A stretch of 64,000 nt of DNA from an uncultured bacterium (GTDB lineage Bacteria; DRYD01): positions 91,133-155,132 of the forward strand of contig CAKZQG010000006.1 of NCBI GenBank assembly GCA_937139605.1. The letters run 5' to 3'. Below are positions 21,392 to 32,219 of this stretch, piece by piece. Made by a program: the position numbers and the translations under genes. Under the pieces are notes generated by a model that made no database searches, had not been told where the DNA came from, and saw only the letters and a program-made list of their open reading frames with translations. The first letter of the stretch is position 1, and each line of letters opens with the position of its first letter.

Positions 21392-22189
21392 TTATTTTAA
21401 TAAATTATTTAATTTTTTAACTAAATTTATTAAAAATTCTCTAAATTTAGAATTGTTCATAAATATTAATTGTAAAGCATTAACAATAGGCATAACTGGT
21501 AAAGTATAAGGTAAAATAGAGTTAAAATATAATGAGTAATTTAAAATAGTAGATATACTAGAAAATATATAATCTCCTTTTTGGATGTCAGAAAATTTAG
21601 ATGAATTTTTAAAAATAAGATATCCTTTTATAGGTATTAATATAGAAGACATAATAATACCTACTAATGGCATACCTAAAATTAAGCCAATTCCTCCCAA
21701 AGCTCCAATTAAATCAACTATTCCAAGATATTTATAGGATTTATCATTAGTATTTATTCCTGCATTAATTTCTGCTATCCCATTAACAACTCCTTTAAAA
21801 GCACCTATAAATACTCCTAAACTTTTAATAAAGTAAGAAAAAGTACCTACACTAGGAATATTAGTCTCACTAATTATATTAGTAAAAAACTTAGGTTCTA
21901 TTTTCCTAGAAGATAACATCTTTAGGAATTCACTAAAATACGAACTAAACTTTCCACTCTCAAATATATAAGTTACCCTTGAAAAAGGATCAATTAAATC
22001 AGTTAGACTAAGTCTTGCTTTTAAATTATCTGCAAATTTCTTATCTATTTTCCTTAAAAAATTACTATCTTTATTAATTTTTATATTATCTTTTAAGGCA
22101 TTTCCTAATTTATCAATTGGCAAATTATATTTATAACCAAAATCTTTGTTATTTAATTTATTATTAAAATTTATCTTGCTTAACAACAT
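21392..22189 (-). CDS. Hypothetical protein with hydrophobic/glycine-rich C-terminal half
   Basis: Long ORF; GVVNGIAEINAGINTNDKSYKYLGIVDLIGALGGIGLILGMPLVGIIMSS; no family recognised. Confidence 0.6.
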   Translation of the reverse strand: MLLSKINFNNKLNNKDFGYKYNLPIDKLGNALKDNIKINKDSNFLRKIDKKFADNLKARLSLTDLIDPFSRVTYIFESGKFSSYFSEFLKMLSSRKIEPKFFTNIISETNIPSVGTFSYFIKSLGVFIGAFKGVVNGIAEINAGINTNDKSYKYLGIVDLIGALGGIGLILGMPLVGIIMSSILIPIKGYLIFKNSSKFSDIQKGDYIFSSISTILNYSLYFNSILPYTLPVMPIVNALQLIFMNNSKFREFLINLVKKLNNLLK

Positions 22190-22352
22190 AATAGCTTATC
22201 TTTTTATTATTTATTTAAAAAATTAAATAATGAAATATTTATGAGCAAGTTAAGAATGTAAAAAAAAGGTTAAAAATTAAAATATATAGAATAATAATAT
22301 TAGATTAGATTATTTCATTAAAATAAGAAATTACAAATAAAAGGGTGATAAC

Positions 22353-23420
22353 ATGAAAGAATTAACAATATTAAATACTAAAACAGATTATATAATATTA
22401 AGATTTTTATCACAAAATCCCGCATCATATTGGGATTTATTATTAAATTCTTTTGATAATAGTATAAATACAATAAACTCAATTGAAAAATTACTAAAAG
22501 AAAACTTAATAAAATATGAAAATAATTATTTTAGTTTAACAGAAAAAGGAAAAGAGTTAGTAAAAAAAATATTAAAGACTCAATATAAAGATGTAATATG
22601 TAAAGAATGTAATGGTAAAGGTTTAAAAATAACTGAATATTTTAAAGATATTTTAAGTAAGTTTTTAGAATTAACAAAAGATAGACCGCATGCTATTCCT
22701 GAGTTTGATCAAGGAGTAGTTGAACCTATTACTCTTATTTCAAGAGTAATTTTTATGTATTATAAAGGAGATATTGAGAATAAAGATATAGTACTAATAG
22801 GAGATGATGATTTAACTTCTATTATACTAGCTTTATCTAATTTACCTAATAATATTTTAGTTTTAGAAGCTGATAAAAGATTGGTAGATTATATTAATAA
22901 TAAATCTAAAGAACTTAATTTAAATAGCTTAAAAGCGGTAGTTTATAACGTAGAAGATCCAGTTAATGAAGAATATCTAGGTAAATTTGATACGTTTCTA
23001 ACTGATCCTGTTGAAACAATAGAAGGAATAACATTATTTATATCCCGTGGAGTTAGTATGTTAAAAGAGGAAGGAGTAGTATATTTTGGGCTAACTCACT
23101 TAGAAGCATCCTATAAAAAATGGCATAAAATCCATTCTAATCTATATTCTATGAATTTAGTTATAACAGATTTACTGGATAAATTCCAATTATATGATTT
23201 AAATCCAGAAGATATAGTAAATAAGGGATATAGAGTATATACAGAAGCAGTTAATAAATTAGGGATAAAACCAGATAAACCTACAAAGCCTTGGTACAAC
23301 TCAGCTTTCCATAGATTAATTTTAGTAGATAAACCTAATCCTTACTACCCTTACAATAAGCAAATAAAATTAGAAAGAAATTTATATTATGATAATGAAG
23401 CCTATGTAACTCTTTATTAA
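22353..23420 (+). CDS. bpsA: N4-bis(aminopropyl)spermidine synthase-like (branched-chain polyamine synthase)
   Basis: N-terminal winged-helix-like region, CKECNGKG, IPEFDQGVVEPITLISRV, VLIGDDDLTSI, TDPVETIEGITLFISRG: BpsA family layout. Confidence 0.8.
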   Translation: MKELTILNTKTDYIILRFLSQNPASYWDLLLNSFDNSINTINSIEKLLKENLIKYENNYFSLTEKGKELVKKILKTQYKDVICKECNGKGLKITEYFKDILSKFLELTKDRPHAIPEFDQGVVEPITLISRVIFMYYKGDIENKDIVLIGDDDLTSIILALSNLPNNILVLEADKRLVDYINNKSKELNLNSLKAVVYNVEDPVNEEYLGKFDTFLTDPVETIEGITLFISRGVSMLKEEGVVYFGLTHLEASYKKWHKIHSNLYSMNLVITDLLDKFQLYDLNPEDIVNKGYRVYTEAVNKLGIKPDKPTKPWYNSAFHRLILVDKPNPYYPYNKQIKLERNLYYDNEAYVTLY

Positions 23421-23463
23421 AATTATAAAAATAAAATTATAAAAAAACATATAAAAAAATCCT

Positions 23464-24303
23464 ATGATGCTAAATACTTTAAAACGTGTAAATTTAATAA
23501 ACTTAATTAATATAAACATAATAAAACTACTTAAAACTATATGCTTTAATGATACTGATCTCTTAGAAGATATATCTACAAACAAAAGGGATCTTAATAT
23601 ATTTATAATTGATTTTACAAAGTTAGGTGGATTTTTACAAATGAAAATAGATGAATATTTATTTAAAAACTTTGATTATTTTAACAATTATTTAAACGAT
23701 ATTTTATTGATAAGATTTTATCAATTTTCAAATAACACAATTACAATAGGTAAATTACAAAAAATTAATGAAGAAATAATTAAAGAAAATAAAGAGTATT
23801 TAATAGTTAGAAGAATAACGGGTGGAAAAGCTGTATATCATATTCCCAAAAAAGACTTAACTTTTAGCGTAATAGCTAATACAAATATATTTAAAAAAAT
23901 TAATTTTAATAATGAAAATATTCTAAATTTCATTCATAAATTTTTTAATAATTTAGTAAAAGAAACATTATTTTCATTAAATATAAATTTAAATAAATCT
24001 GATACTCTTAATAAAGAGAATAAAGATATATTAAATGAGAGATTAATGCGGTTTGATTGTTTTGCTAAGCCTATGGATTTTGAATTAGTTTATAATAACC
24101 AAAAGATAGTAGGTACAGCTATTAAAATAGATAATACTAAATTTATTTTACAAGCTAATATTAAATTATATTTAATAAATGAATCTATAATTAATCAAGA
24201 ATTTATAGATAAATTTATCCAGATTTTTTATATTAATTTATATAAAAATTTTTCAGAAAATTTAGCAAATATTAGCAATAGTTTCTTATCTTCTATAAAA
24301 TAG
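23464..24303 (+). CDS. Lipoate/octanoate-protein ligase family protein (LplA/LipM-like)
   Basis: LLIRFYQFSNNTITIGKLQ, LIVRRITGGKAVYHIPKKDLTFSVIAN, KIVGTAIK. Confidence 0.82.
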   Translation: MMLNTLKRVNLINLININIIKLLKTICFNDTDLLEDISTNKRDLNIFIIDFTKLGGFLQMKIDEYLFKNFDYFNNYLNDILLIRFYQFSNNTITIGKLQKINEEIIKENKEYLIVRRITGGKAVYHIPKKDLTFSVIANTNIFKKINFNNENILNFIHKFFNNLVKETLFSLNINLNKSDTLNKENKDILNERLMRFDCFAKPMDFELVYNNQKIVGTAIKIDNTKFILQANIKLYLINESIINQEFIDKFIQIFYINLYKNFSENLANISNSFLSSIK

Positions 24304-24369
24304 AAATCTTTACAAAATAGAGTTTAATAACCTAAGGAGTAATAGAGTAAAATTGCTTAAAATTTAAAT

Positions 24370-25266
24370 ATGATTTATTTTTTATTATTTTATAATTCTC
24401 TTAATATTGATTTTAAAAATTCATATGAATTTTATAATAACTTAGTTAACTATGTATCTAGAAACGGCAATGTTTTAAATTCCTTAAATACAGAAAGAAT
24501 TAATTTTTTAGGTGTATATGATGTTATAAAAGATATAGAGAATTTTAATAATATTGAAAAATTAATAACGAAAGAGGATAAGATTTTTTTATTTACTTTA
24601 GGTGGTGACGGAACTTTATTTAATTCGTTATCATTAATAAAAAAAAAGTTTAATTCAGATTTAAGTATTTTTGTATTTCCTATAAATTTTGGGAGTAAAG
24701 GGTTCTATTGTTTTTATAATAAAAAACTAATCAATGATATCCCTAATTTTTTAGAATTAATTATTGATGATTATAAACAATCTAAATTTTTAAAAGGTTT
24801 TTTTTTAAAATTGGTATTAAAAGATAAAATAGAATATTTTATAGGGGATATTGTTATAAAAAATAAAATTTCTCATAAACCTACAAAAATAAAGTATTAT
24901 ATAAATAATTGTATTAATTATATAGAAGAATTAGCGGATGGGTTATTAATATTTTCTAAATTTGGTAGTACTGGTTATTTTTTATCTCTATATGGAATTT
25001 TTATAGATTTAGATATAGATGATTTAATTGGAATAACATTTATAGCTCCACATTCTATTAAATATAAACCCCAGATATTTAAAAACAAGGAAATATATAT
25101 AGAAAATATTGATAAAAATGAGCTAATTATAATAAAAGACGGATTAATTTTAAATGATTTTATACATTATCAAGAAAAAATTAAAGTTGAATTGGATAAT
25201 TCCTTTTTTTATTTAATGGGTAAAACCAATATATTTGATAAATGGTATAAAACTTTTTACATTTAA
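24370..25266 (+). CDS. nadK: NAD kinase
   Basis: LFTLGGDGTLFNSLSLI, NFGSKGFYCF, ELADGLLIFSKFGSTGYFLSL. Confidence 0.85.
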   Translation: MIYFLLFYNSLNIDFKNSYEFYNNLVNYVSRNGNVLNSLNTERINFLGVYDVIKDIENFNNIEKLITKEDKIFLFTLGGDGTLFNSLSLIKKKFNSDLSIFVFPINFGSKGFYCFYNKKLINDIPNFLELIIDDYKQSKFLKGFFLKLVLKDKIEYFIGDIVIKNKISHKPTKIKYYINNCINYIEELADGLLIFSKFGSTGYFLSLYGIFIDLDIDDLIGITFIAPHSIKYKPQIFKNKEIYIENIDKNELIIIKDGLILNDFIHYQEKIKVELDNSFFYLMGKTNIFDKWYKTFYI

Positions 25267-25278
25267 ATTATATAAAAA

Positions 25279-26727
25279 ATGATAAAAAAACTAAAAAATA
25301 TTAACGAATTTTTTAAACTAAAATTCCTACCATTAAATACTAATCTTTTATTTCATTTAAATAATAATAAAACTTTCTTATTTTTCAATTTAGAAATATA
25401 TAATATCCCATTTTTATTAAATTTAAAAAAAATATTAAAAGAATATAATGTAAATATTGATTTAATTTCAATAATTTTTCACAAAGTAAAAAATTATGAA
25501 GAGTATTTAGTATATGACTTAGATATTCCCATTTATATTTTATTTGATATTTTTGAAATTACTTTTTATAAAAATAATAAACAATATTTATTAACTAATA
25601 AAAACTTTAAATTAGAGATAATAGATATTGAAACAGATCTAATTTTAAAGCCTATTATTTTTGGATTTAATGATAATAATGAAATATTTTTTATAACTGA
25701 AGAAAATTTTGAAAATTTTTTAATAAATGAAATTTTTTTATTTAATAACCCTAATATTAGTAATTTCAGTAATAACAATTACATATTAAATAGAAAAAAC
25801 ATTATAGATTTCAAGATAGAAAATAATTTAATTTTAGTTTTATTATATAATAATTTTAGCAGTTATTTACATTTTTTTGATTTAGATTTTAATTTAAAAT
25901 ATACTATGGAATTTAGTAATGATTTTATTTCTTTTGATAGTTTTTATTTAAATAACAAAGAATTTATTTTAACTATTTATTCTATGTTAAATAAAAAAAT
26001 AATTTTTTATAAAATTTTAATTGAAAGTAATAATATCAAAGTGATAAATCAAAAAGAATTTAAATCAAAAATAGATGATATAATTTATGTAAAATTAGTT
26101 AATAATTTTGTTATATTAAGTTCTTTTAATAGGATTTATTTTTATAGAATAGTTCCAGAAAGTAAGCAATTAATTAATATTTTTGAAGAAGATACTAATT
26201 TATTTCCTTATAATGTTTCAGGTTATAATACTTCTTTTGATAAAAAAATAGTGGATGGTCAATGGAGAGAAACTATATGGGGAAATATTAAAGACATTAC
26301 AATAAATGAAAATATTATTTTTGTTAGTGATAATCAATATTCAGATATAAGGTATTTAGATATAAATACTGGTAAAAGTTATCATATTAAAATAAAAGGA
26401 ATAAATAATTATGAAAATATAAAAGGGAAAATCTTATCTATCTTTTATTTTAATAATTATAATGAAAATACTGATACTTTATTTTTTATAGATTCATTAT
26501 TTAAAAAGATAAGATTTCTTTATAATAATTATACTTATAGTTTATTTTATGATGAAGAGATATATAATTTTTCAAAAATACGAATTTTAGGTTATAAATC
26601 AGAAAATCTTATTCTTTATAATACAAATTCAAGTATCAAAAAAATAAAATTCCCTAATATAAAACTCTTAGTTAATAATAATTCTGAGCTAATTAATTTT
26701 ATTCAAAAAGAGGAAATTAAGATATAA
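25279..26727 (+). CDS. Hypothetical protein, possibly beta-propeller-like
   Basis: 482-aa ORF directly downstream of nadK; repeated blade-like segments in the middle; no definite family. Confidence 0.55.
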   Translation: MIKKLKNINEFFKLKFLPLNTNLLFHLNNNKTFLFFNLEIYNIPFLLNLKKILKEYNVNIDLISIIFHKVKNYEEYLVYDLDIPIYILFDIFEITFYKNNKQYLLTNKNFKLEIIDIETDLILKPIIFGFNDNNEIFFITEENFENFLINEIFLFNNPNISNFSNNNYILNRKNIIDFKIENNLILVLLYNNFSSYLHFFDLDFNLKYTMEFSNDFISFDSFYLNNKEFILTIYSMLNKKIIFYKILIESNNIKVINQKEFKSKIDDIIYVKLVNNFVILSSFNRIYFYRIVPESKQLINIFEEDTNLFPYNVSGYNTSFDKKIVDGQWRETIWGNIKDITINENIIFVSDNQYSDIRYLDINTGKSYHIKIKGINNYENIKGKILSIFYFNNYNENTDTLFFIDSLFKKIRFLYNNYTYSLFYDEEIYNFSKIRILGYKSENLILYNTNSSIKKIKFPNIKLLVNNNSELINFIQKEEIKI

Positions 26728-26763
26728 AAATTAATGATATAATATAAAAGGGGTTGAATTAAT

Positions 26764-28263
26764 ATGTTAATAAAAGAAGAAAAGGGAATAGATAAATTAA
26801 TAGATTTCTTTAAAACAGATAATTTAACTTCAGATTATATTGATAATCATTTAATAGATTTATTAGAATCAAAGATAACGGATAGATCTAAATTATTAGC
26901 TAATAATAGAAAAGATTTAATGTATCCTAATTTAGATGAGCTTTCAGTAGTTAGACATTTTACCAATTTAAGCAGAAAAAACTGGGCTATTGATGTAGGA
27001 ATCTATCCCTTAGGATCATGTACAATGAAATATAATCCTAAAATAAATGATTACATTGCAAAAGATAAAAGATTATTAAATTTACATCCATTAGAAAATC
27101 CAGAAAATATTCAAGGGGTTCTAAAGGTTTTAAAAGAATTAGAAAATTATATAAAAGAATTAGTAGGGATGGATGAAGTTAGTTTATTACCTGCAGCAGG
27201 AGCACACGGAGAATATACCGCTTTGTTAATTGCTAAAAAATATTTTGAAAAAAAATATAAAGATAAAAATAAAAAAGAGATAGTATTACTACCCGATAGT
27301 GCACATGGTACAAACCCAGCATCTGCTACTATGGCTAACTTTAAAGTTAAAACTATAAAAAGTGATCATTCTGGCCAAATTGATCTAAAAGAGCTGGAAA
27401 ATCATATTAAAGAATATAAAGAAAGTATTGCGGTATTTATGATAACTAATCCAAATACCTTAGGGATATACGAAAAAAATATAGAAAAAATTACTGAAAT
27501 ATGTAAAGAAAATGATATATTAACTTATTATGATGGTGCGAATTTTAATGCAATAATAGGGAAGATAAGGCCAGGGGATATGGGTTTTGATATGCTTCAT
27601 CTTAATTTACATAAAACTTTTTCTACTCCTCATGGCTCAGGAGGTCCAGGTAGTGGGCCTATTGCTGTAAAAGAATTTTTAGCTCCTTTCTTGCCTATTC
27701 CCAGAATCTCTCTTAAAGAAAGTTTATATTATTTAGATTTTGATTATCCAGATAGTATAGGATTAATTAGAGATTTTTGGGGTAATATTTTAGTTTTAAT
27801 AAGAGCATTAGTTTATATTTTATCTTATGGCAATAGAATAAACGAGGTTGCAGAAAACAGTGTATTAAATGCTAATTATTTAAAATTAAGGTTAAAAGAT
27901 TATTTTATAGATGTGTATAAAGGGTTCTGTTGTCATGAATTTGTTTTATCTGCTTCTAATTATAAATCCAAAGGTATAAGAGCTTTTGATATAGCTAAAA
28001 GGTTATTAGATTATAATGTACATCCCCCAACTGTCTATTTTCCATTAATTGTAGAAGAATGTTTAATGATAGAACCAACAGAAACCGAAAGTTTAGAAAG
28101 CTTAGAAAATTTTATAAATGCTATTGAAAATGTAATTAAAGAAATAGAAAATAACCCGGAATTAGTAAAAGAAGCTCCATTAACTACGCCTGTAAAAAGA
28201 ATAAATGATGCTTTAGCCTCTAGAGACCCTAAACCTACTATTAAATCTGTCCTTAATTCCTAA
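26764..28263 (+). CDS. gcvPB: Glycine dehydrogenase (decarboxylating) subunit 2
   Basis: YPLGSCTMKYNPKIN, LPDSAHGTNPASA, HLNLHKTFSTPHGSGGPGSGPI; SD-like AAAAGGGG upstream. Confidence 0.95.
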   Translation: MLIKEEKGIDKLIDFFKTDNLTSDYIDNHLIDLLESKITDRSKLLANNRKDLMYPNLDELSVVRHFTNLSRKNWAIDVGIYPLGSCTMKYNPKINDYIAKDKRLLNLHPLENPENIQGVLKVLKELENYIKELVGMDEVSLLPAAGAHGEYTALLIAKKYFEKKYKDKNKKEIVLLPDSAHGTNPASATMANFKVKTIKSDHSGQIDLKELENHIKEYKESIAVFMITNPNTLGIYEKNIEKITEICKENDILTYYDGANFNAIIGKIRPGDMGFDMLHLNLHKTFSTPHGSGGPGSGPIAVKEFLAPFLPIPRISLKESLYYLDFDYPDSIGLIRDFWGNILVLIRALVYILSYGNRINEVAENSVLNANYLKLRLKDYFIDVYKGFCCHEFVLSASNYKSKGIRAFDIAKRLLDYNVHPPTVYFPLIVEECLMIEPTETESLESLENFINAIENVIKEIENNPELVKEAPLTTPVKRINDALASRDPKPTIKSVLNS

Positions 28264-28383
28264 AAAATTAACAAAAATTTAATCTCTATAAGTGGTATTA
28301 AAATAAAAAAATATATATATTTAAATAAAAGAGCAACGATGGTAAAGTTATTCTATAATAAAAATTTAAAGAGGTGATAACAT

Positions 28384-28950
28384 ATGGTTAATGTTAATAA
28401 ATTAACTAAATTACTAGTTTTTATATTAATGTGTATAATTGTTAATTTATTTTCAAAGACATTAGTGGAAGCCAAAAACCAAAAATCTCATTGTAATAAT
28501 TATGCTACAAAATCTTATTTTAATAAAATCTGTGTAAAATACCCTTATATAGAATATAAAAGTAATGATACTAATTATAATCATCCTAATGCATTATATC
28601 CAGTAAAAGCAGTAGAATTATATCCTATAAATGGTTCTAGTTCTTCAAGTAGTTATACAGTAAAGTATAAAACAGTTTGTTATCCATATCCTGTATATTA
28701 TGATTTATTTTTAAATAATTATCATAATAGTTATAATACTTCTAATTATTATTCTAGTAGTTATAAAAATTACTCTTATTCTGGTTATTCAAGTTATTCA
28801 AGTTATAGTAATTCTTATTCATCATTTTCTTATTATACTTATTATGATCCTTATTATCTATATGAAAATTATCCTTATTTAAATATAAAGATAAGTGGAG
28901 TTAAATATTATGATGCTAAAACAGGAGAATTTAAAGAAAGCAGTTTTTAA
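28384..28950 (+). CDS. Secreted Tyr/Ser/Asn-rich low-complexity protein
   Basis: N-terminal signal-like helix (LTKLLVFILMCIIVNLFSKTLVEA), then a YSGYSSYSSYSNSYSSFSYYTYYDPYY tract. Confidence 0.65.
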   Translation: MVNVNKLTKLLVFILMCIIVNLFSKTLVEAKNQKSHCNNYATKSYFNKICVKYPYIEYKSNDTNYNHPNALYPVKAVELYPINGSSSSSSYTVKYKTVCYPYPVYYDLFLNNYHNSYNTSNYYSSSYKNYSYSGYSSYSSYSNSYSSFSYYTYYDPYYLYENYPYLNIKISGVKYYDAKTGEFKESSF

Positions 28951-28984
28951 TAATTATAATCTTAATAATTATAATCAGAGTAGT

Positions 28985-29878
28985 ATGAAAGGGGTTTTAT
29001 TATTAAGTTATGGTAGTATTTATAATATTGATGATGTAGAAAGATATTATAAACATATCTTAAAAGGTAAAGAATTAAGTAAGGAATTACTAGAAGAATT
29101 AAAGGAAAAGTATATAAAAATAGGGGGGAAAAGTCCATTAAATGAAATCTCTTTTTCAATAGCTAATAAATTACAATTATTACTAAATAGAAATTATCCT
29201 AATTTATATAAAGTTTATTTAGGTTTTAAGCATATTAATCCGTATATAGAAGAAATAGTTAAAAAAATGGAAGATGATAATATCAAAGAAGCAGTTGCTA
29301 TTATATTATCGCCTTATTATTCTAATTACAATATAAAAGATTACTTTGAAAGAGCTAAAAGTGATAAAATAAATTTTAAATACATATATGGTTATCATTT
29401 AAATGAATATTTAATAAAAGGTTTTAAAGAGAATATAGAAAAAGTTTTAAAAGAAAATAGTATAGAAATTACTGACAAAGTTTTATTTTTATTTAGTTTT
29501 CATAGTTTGCCTTATAAGGTTTTAGAACAAAATGATATATATGTTATTCAAATAAAGGAGATAGTAGAAAAATTAGTAAAGGAAGTTGGGATAATTAACT
29601 ATGAAATAGGATATCAAAGTATTCCAAGTTATGCTAAAGAAAAATGGTTAGGCCCCGATATTATAAAAATAATAGAAAATATTAATTCAAAAATAGAAAC
29701 AATAATAAGTTGCCCTATTGGATTTATTAATGATCATTTAGAAGTTTTATATGATATAGATATACTTTTAAAAGAAGAAGTTTTAAAAAAAGGAATTAAT
29801 TTTTATAGAATAGAATTATTAAATGATAGTGATATTTTTATAAAATGCTTAGAAAGTTTAATAATCAAAGACTATTAA
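28985..29878 (+). CDS. hemH: Ferrochelatase family protein
   Basis: MKGVLLLSYGS, IKIGGKSPLNEIS, FSFHSLPYKVL, YEIGYQSIPSYAKEKWLGPDI, CPIGFINDHLEVLYDID. Start set at MKGVLL rather than the upstream M in the track. Confidence 0.88.
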   Translation: MKGVLLLSYGSIYNIDDVERYYKHILKGKELSKELLEELKEKYIKIGGKSPLNEISFSIANKLQLLLNRNYPNLYKVYLGFKHINPYIEEIVKKMEDDNIKEAVAIILSPYYSNYNIKDYFERAKSDKINFKYIYGYHLNEYLIKGFKENIEKVLKENSIEITDKVLFLFSFHSLPYKVLEQNDIYVIQIKEIVEKLVKEVGIINYEIGYQSIPSYAKEKWLGPDIIKIIENINSKIETIISCPIGFINDHLEVLYDIDILLKEEVLKKGINFYRIELLNDSDIFIKCLESLIIKDY

Positions 29879-29933
29879 AAAATAATTATAATTTCATAAA
29901 ATAAGTAAAATAAATAAAAAGGAGAAAAAAATA

Positions 29934-30731
29934 ATGATAAACAATAAAATTAAAACTAATTTATATATTATTATAATATCTTTTATAATTTTATTATTTT
30001 CAATGATTTATATTCATTCTGAAAGTAATATGATATTATATTATAAATTAGAGACTACATATAATACAAGTCCAGATATTACACAATTACCTAGTGATAA
30101 AACTAAAGATAATTATCAAGAAAATACGAAACAAACGGTGGATTTTTATGTTAGTGAAAATAAAATTAGATTAAATACAAAAGAATTATCAGATAATCAA
30201 ATAGTTACAGATGCAAGTGTAATTTTAGAAGATAATAATAATAATATACTTTTTTATATTATTGATAATATTCAAAAATATTATGCGGTAATCAATCAAG
30301 AAAATATGAATACTTTTTTACAAGATCAAAACAAAATAAATGAGATAATAAATAGTTCAACTATAAAAAAAGAAGGAACAGAAAAAATTGGGAATCTAAC
30401 TACAGATAAGTATTCTATTTATTATCAAAATAAAAAAATATTAGAATTATATGTAGTTGATTACAAAGAATTAATTCCTACAAATTATCAAAATAATTTT
30501 AAAAAATTATACTTAGAATCCAAAATATTTAATAAATTTAATAGCTACTTTAATGAATTAGGAAATAAAATAACTACAAAAATTTCTTCAGGATATATCC
30601 CCATAAAATATAATCTATTTGAAAATAATAAATTAACAGGTACTACTTTATTAAAGGAAATAAAATTTATTGAATATAATAAAAGTTATTTTGAGATACC
30701 TTCAGATTACAAAAAAGTAGATTTTAAATAA
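29934..30731 (+). CDS. Secreted/lipid-carrier-like (LolA/DUF4412-like) hypothetical protein
   Basis: N-terminal signal/TM segment followed by a beta-rich region (MILYYKLETTY...VDFYVSENKIRL). Confidence 0.45.
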   Translation: MINNKIKTNLYIIIISFIILLFSMIYIHSESNMILYYKLETTYNTSPDITQLPSDKTKDNYQENTKQTVDFYVSENKIRLNTKELSDNQIVTDASVILEDNNNNILFYIIDNIQKYYAVINQENMNTFLQDQNKINEIINSSTIKKEGTEKIGNLTTDKYSIYYQNKKILELYVVDYKELIPTNYQNNFKKLYLESKIFNKFNSYFNELGNKITTKISSGYIPIKYNLFENNKLTGTTLLKEIKFIEYNKSYFEIPSDYKKVDFK

Positions 30732-30744
30732 TTAAGAATAAATT

Positions 30745-31653
30745 ATGAATGAATTAATTAAAAATAATATAGAAACCAAAATATTAGATGCTAACTTTAT
30801 AAAAGATTATAAAAATGATTTATTAAAAAAATTTGAAAAAATTAATTTTAATTATGAAGATAAATATGTTTATATAATATATTTTACTACTTCTAAGAAC
30901 AATTATTTTGCTAAAAATCAGAATAAAATTTTTAATAATATAAAAACTAAGAATTCTTTTATTATTTCAAAATTAATAGAAATAAACCCAAATGTTATAA
31001 AATTACAAGAATTCATAGAATTAATTCACAAAATAAGTAATAATGATAATACAATAGGTATTAATATAGAACTTCCATTACCTTTAAATTATAGAAACTA
31101 TCAAACTGAAATATTTTTAAAAATAAATAGATTTAAAGATATAGATTGTTTAAATCCGATAAATTACTATGAATTTTTAGAAAAAGATAAAAATAAACTA
31201 GATGATATAATAATTCCGTCGGTAGCAAACTCAGTAAAAATAATGATGGATTATTATGATATTAATTATAACAAAAAGGATATAGTTATATTAGGTAATA
31301 GTTTATATACTGGTTTTTCAATTGCAGCATTATTTTTAAAGTTTGATTCAACTGTTTATTTATTTAATAAACATACAAGAGATATAAAAAGTAAAAGTAT
31401 AATAGGAGATATTTTAGTAAGTGCAACAGGGGTTATCAATCTAGTTGATAAAAATTATATAAAAGAGGGTGCATGTGTGATAGATGTAGGCTTTGAAGTA
31501 TATAATAATAAAATTTATGGGGATGTTAATTTAGAAGATTTAATTAACAAAGCTCAAGCAGTTTCTATTGTACCCAATGGAATTGGTAGAATCTGTAATT
31601 ATTCTGCTTTATTAAATCTATATAAAAACTTATTAAGAGCTAATATAATCTAA
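30745..31653 (+). CDS. folD: Divergent FolD-like methylenetetrahydrofolate dehydrogenase/cyclohydrolase
   Basis: NIELPLPLN, DIDCLNPIN, GNSLYTGFSIAALFLK, DILVSATGVINLVDKNYIKEGACVIDVGFE, SIVPNGIGRIC: FolD motif order, with substitutions. Confidence 0.75.
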   Translation: MNELIKNNIETKILDANFIKDYKNDLLKKFEKINFNYEDKYVYIIYFTTSKNNYFAKNQNKIFNNIKTKNSFIISKLIEINPNVIKLQEFIELIHKISNNDNTIGINIELPLPLNYRNYQTEIFLKINRFKDIDCLNPINYYEFLEKDKNKLDDIIIPSVANSVKIMMDYYDINYNKKDIVILGNSLYTGFSIAALFLKFDSTVYLFNKHTRDIKSKSIIGDILVSATGVINLVDKNYIKEGACVIDVGFEVYNNKIYGDVNLEDLINKAQAVSIVPNGIGRICNYSALLNLYKNLLRANII

Positions 31654-31658
31654 ATGAT

Positions 31659-32186
31659 ATGTTGGAAAATAGGAAGAAAGTTTTACCTGAAGAAATAGAA
31701 TTAAAAAACGCTAATATAGTAGATGTTTTTATATTTTACAAATATTTAGATGATACAGAGATAGTAAAAAAAGCGTTTGGAATAACTGAGATAACTAAAC
31801 AAGTTCAAGAAAATATATCAAAATTAAAGAAAACAATGTTCATTAATAGATCTAATTTTAAAGCTATAAAGTATAATAATAAAACTGTGGGATTTATTCA
31901 AATAGCTTTTGATAATCATAATGAAGTTAGATTAGGGATAGTAATAGGTGATAAGAAACTATGGAATCAAAACATCGGAACAATAAGTATGAAGAAAATA
32001 ATTAAATTTATTTTTGATAATTATAAATATGTTAATCAGATTATATTAGATACTGCAGTGTTTAACGTTGCTGCAAAAAAGTGCTTTGAAAAAGCGGGGT
32101 TTAAATTATATAACCAAGACACTCAACGATTTTATTTTAAAATTACTAAAGAAGATTACTTGAATAATATTTCTAATTATTTATAA
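31659..32186 (+). CDS. GNAT-family N-acetyltransferase
   Basis: VRLGIVIGDKKLWNQNIGTISMKKIIKFIFDN ... VFNVAAKKCFEKAGFKLYN. Confidence 0.8.
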   Translation: MLENRKKVLPEEIELKNANIVDVFIFYKYLDDTEIVKKAFGITEITKQVQENISKLKKTMFINRSNFKAIKYNNKTVGFIQIAFDNHNEVRLGIVIGDKKLWNQNIGTISMKKIIKFIFDNYKYVNQIILDTAVFNVAAKKCFEKAGFKLYNQDTQRFYFKITKEDYLNNISNYL

Positions 32187-32219
32187 AATTACAATAAAAT
32201 TAAATTTATAAGTAAGTAT

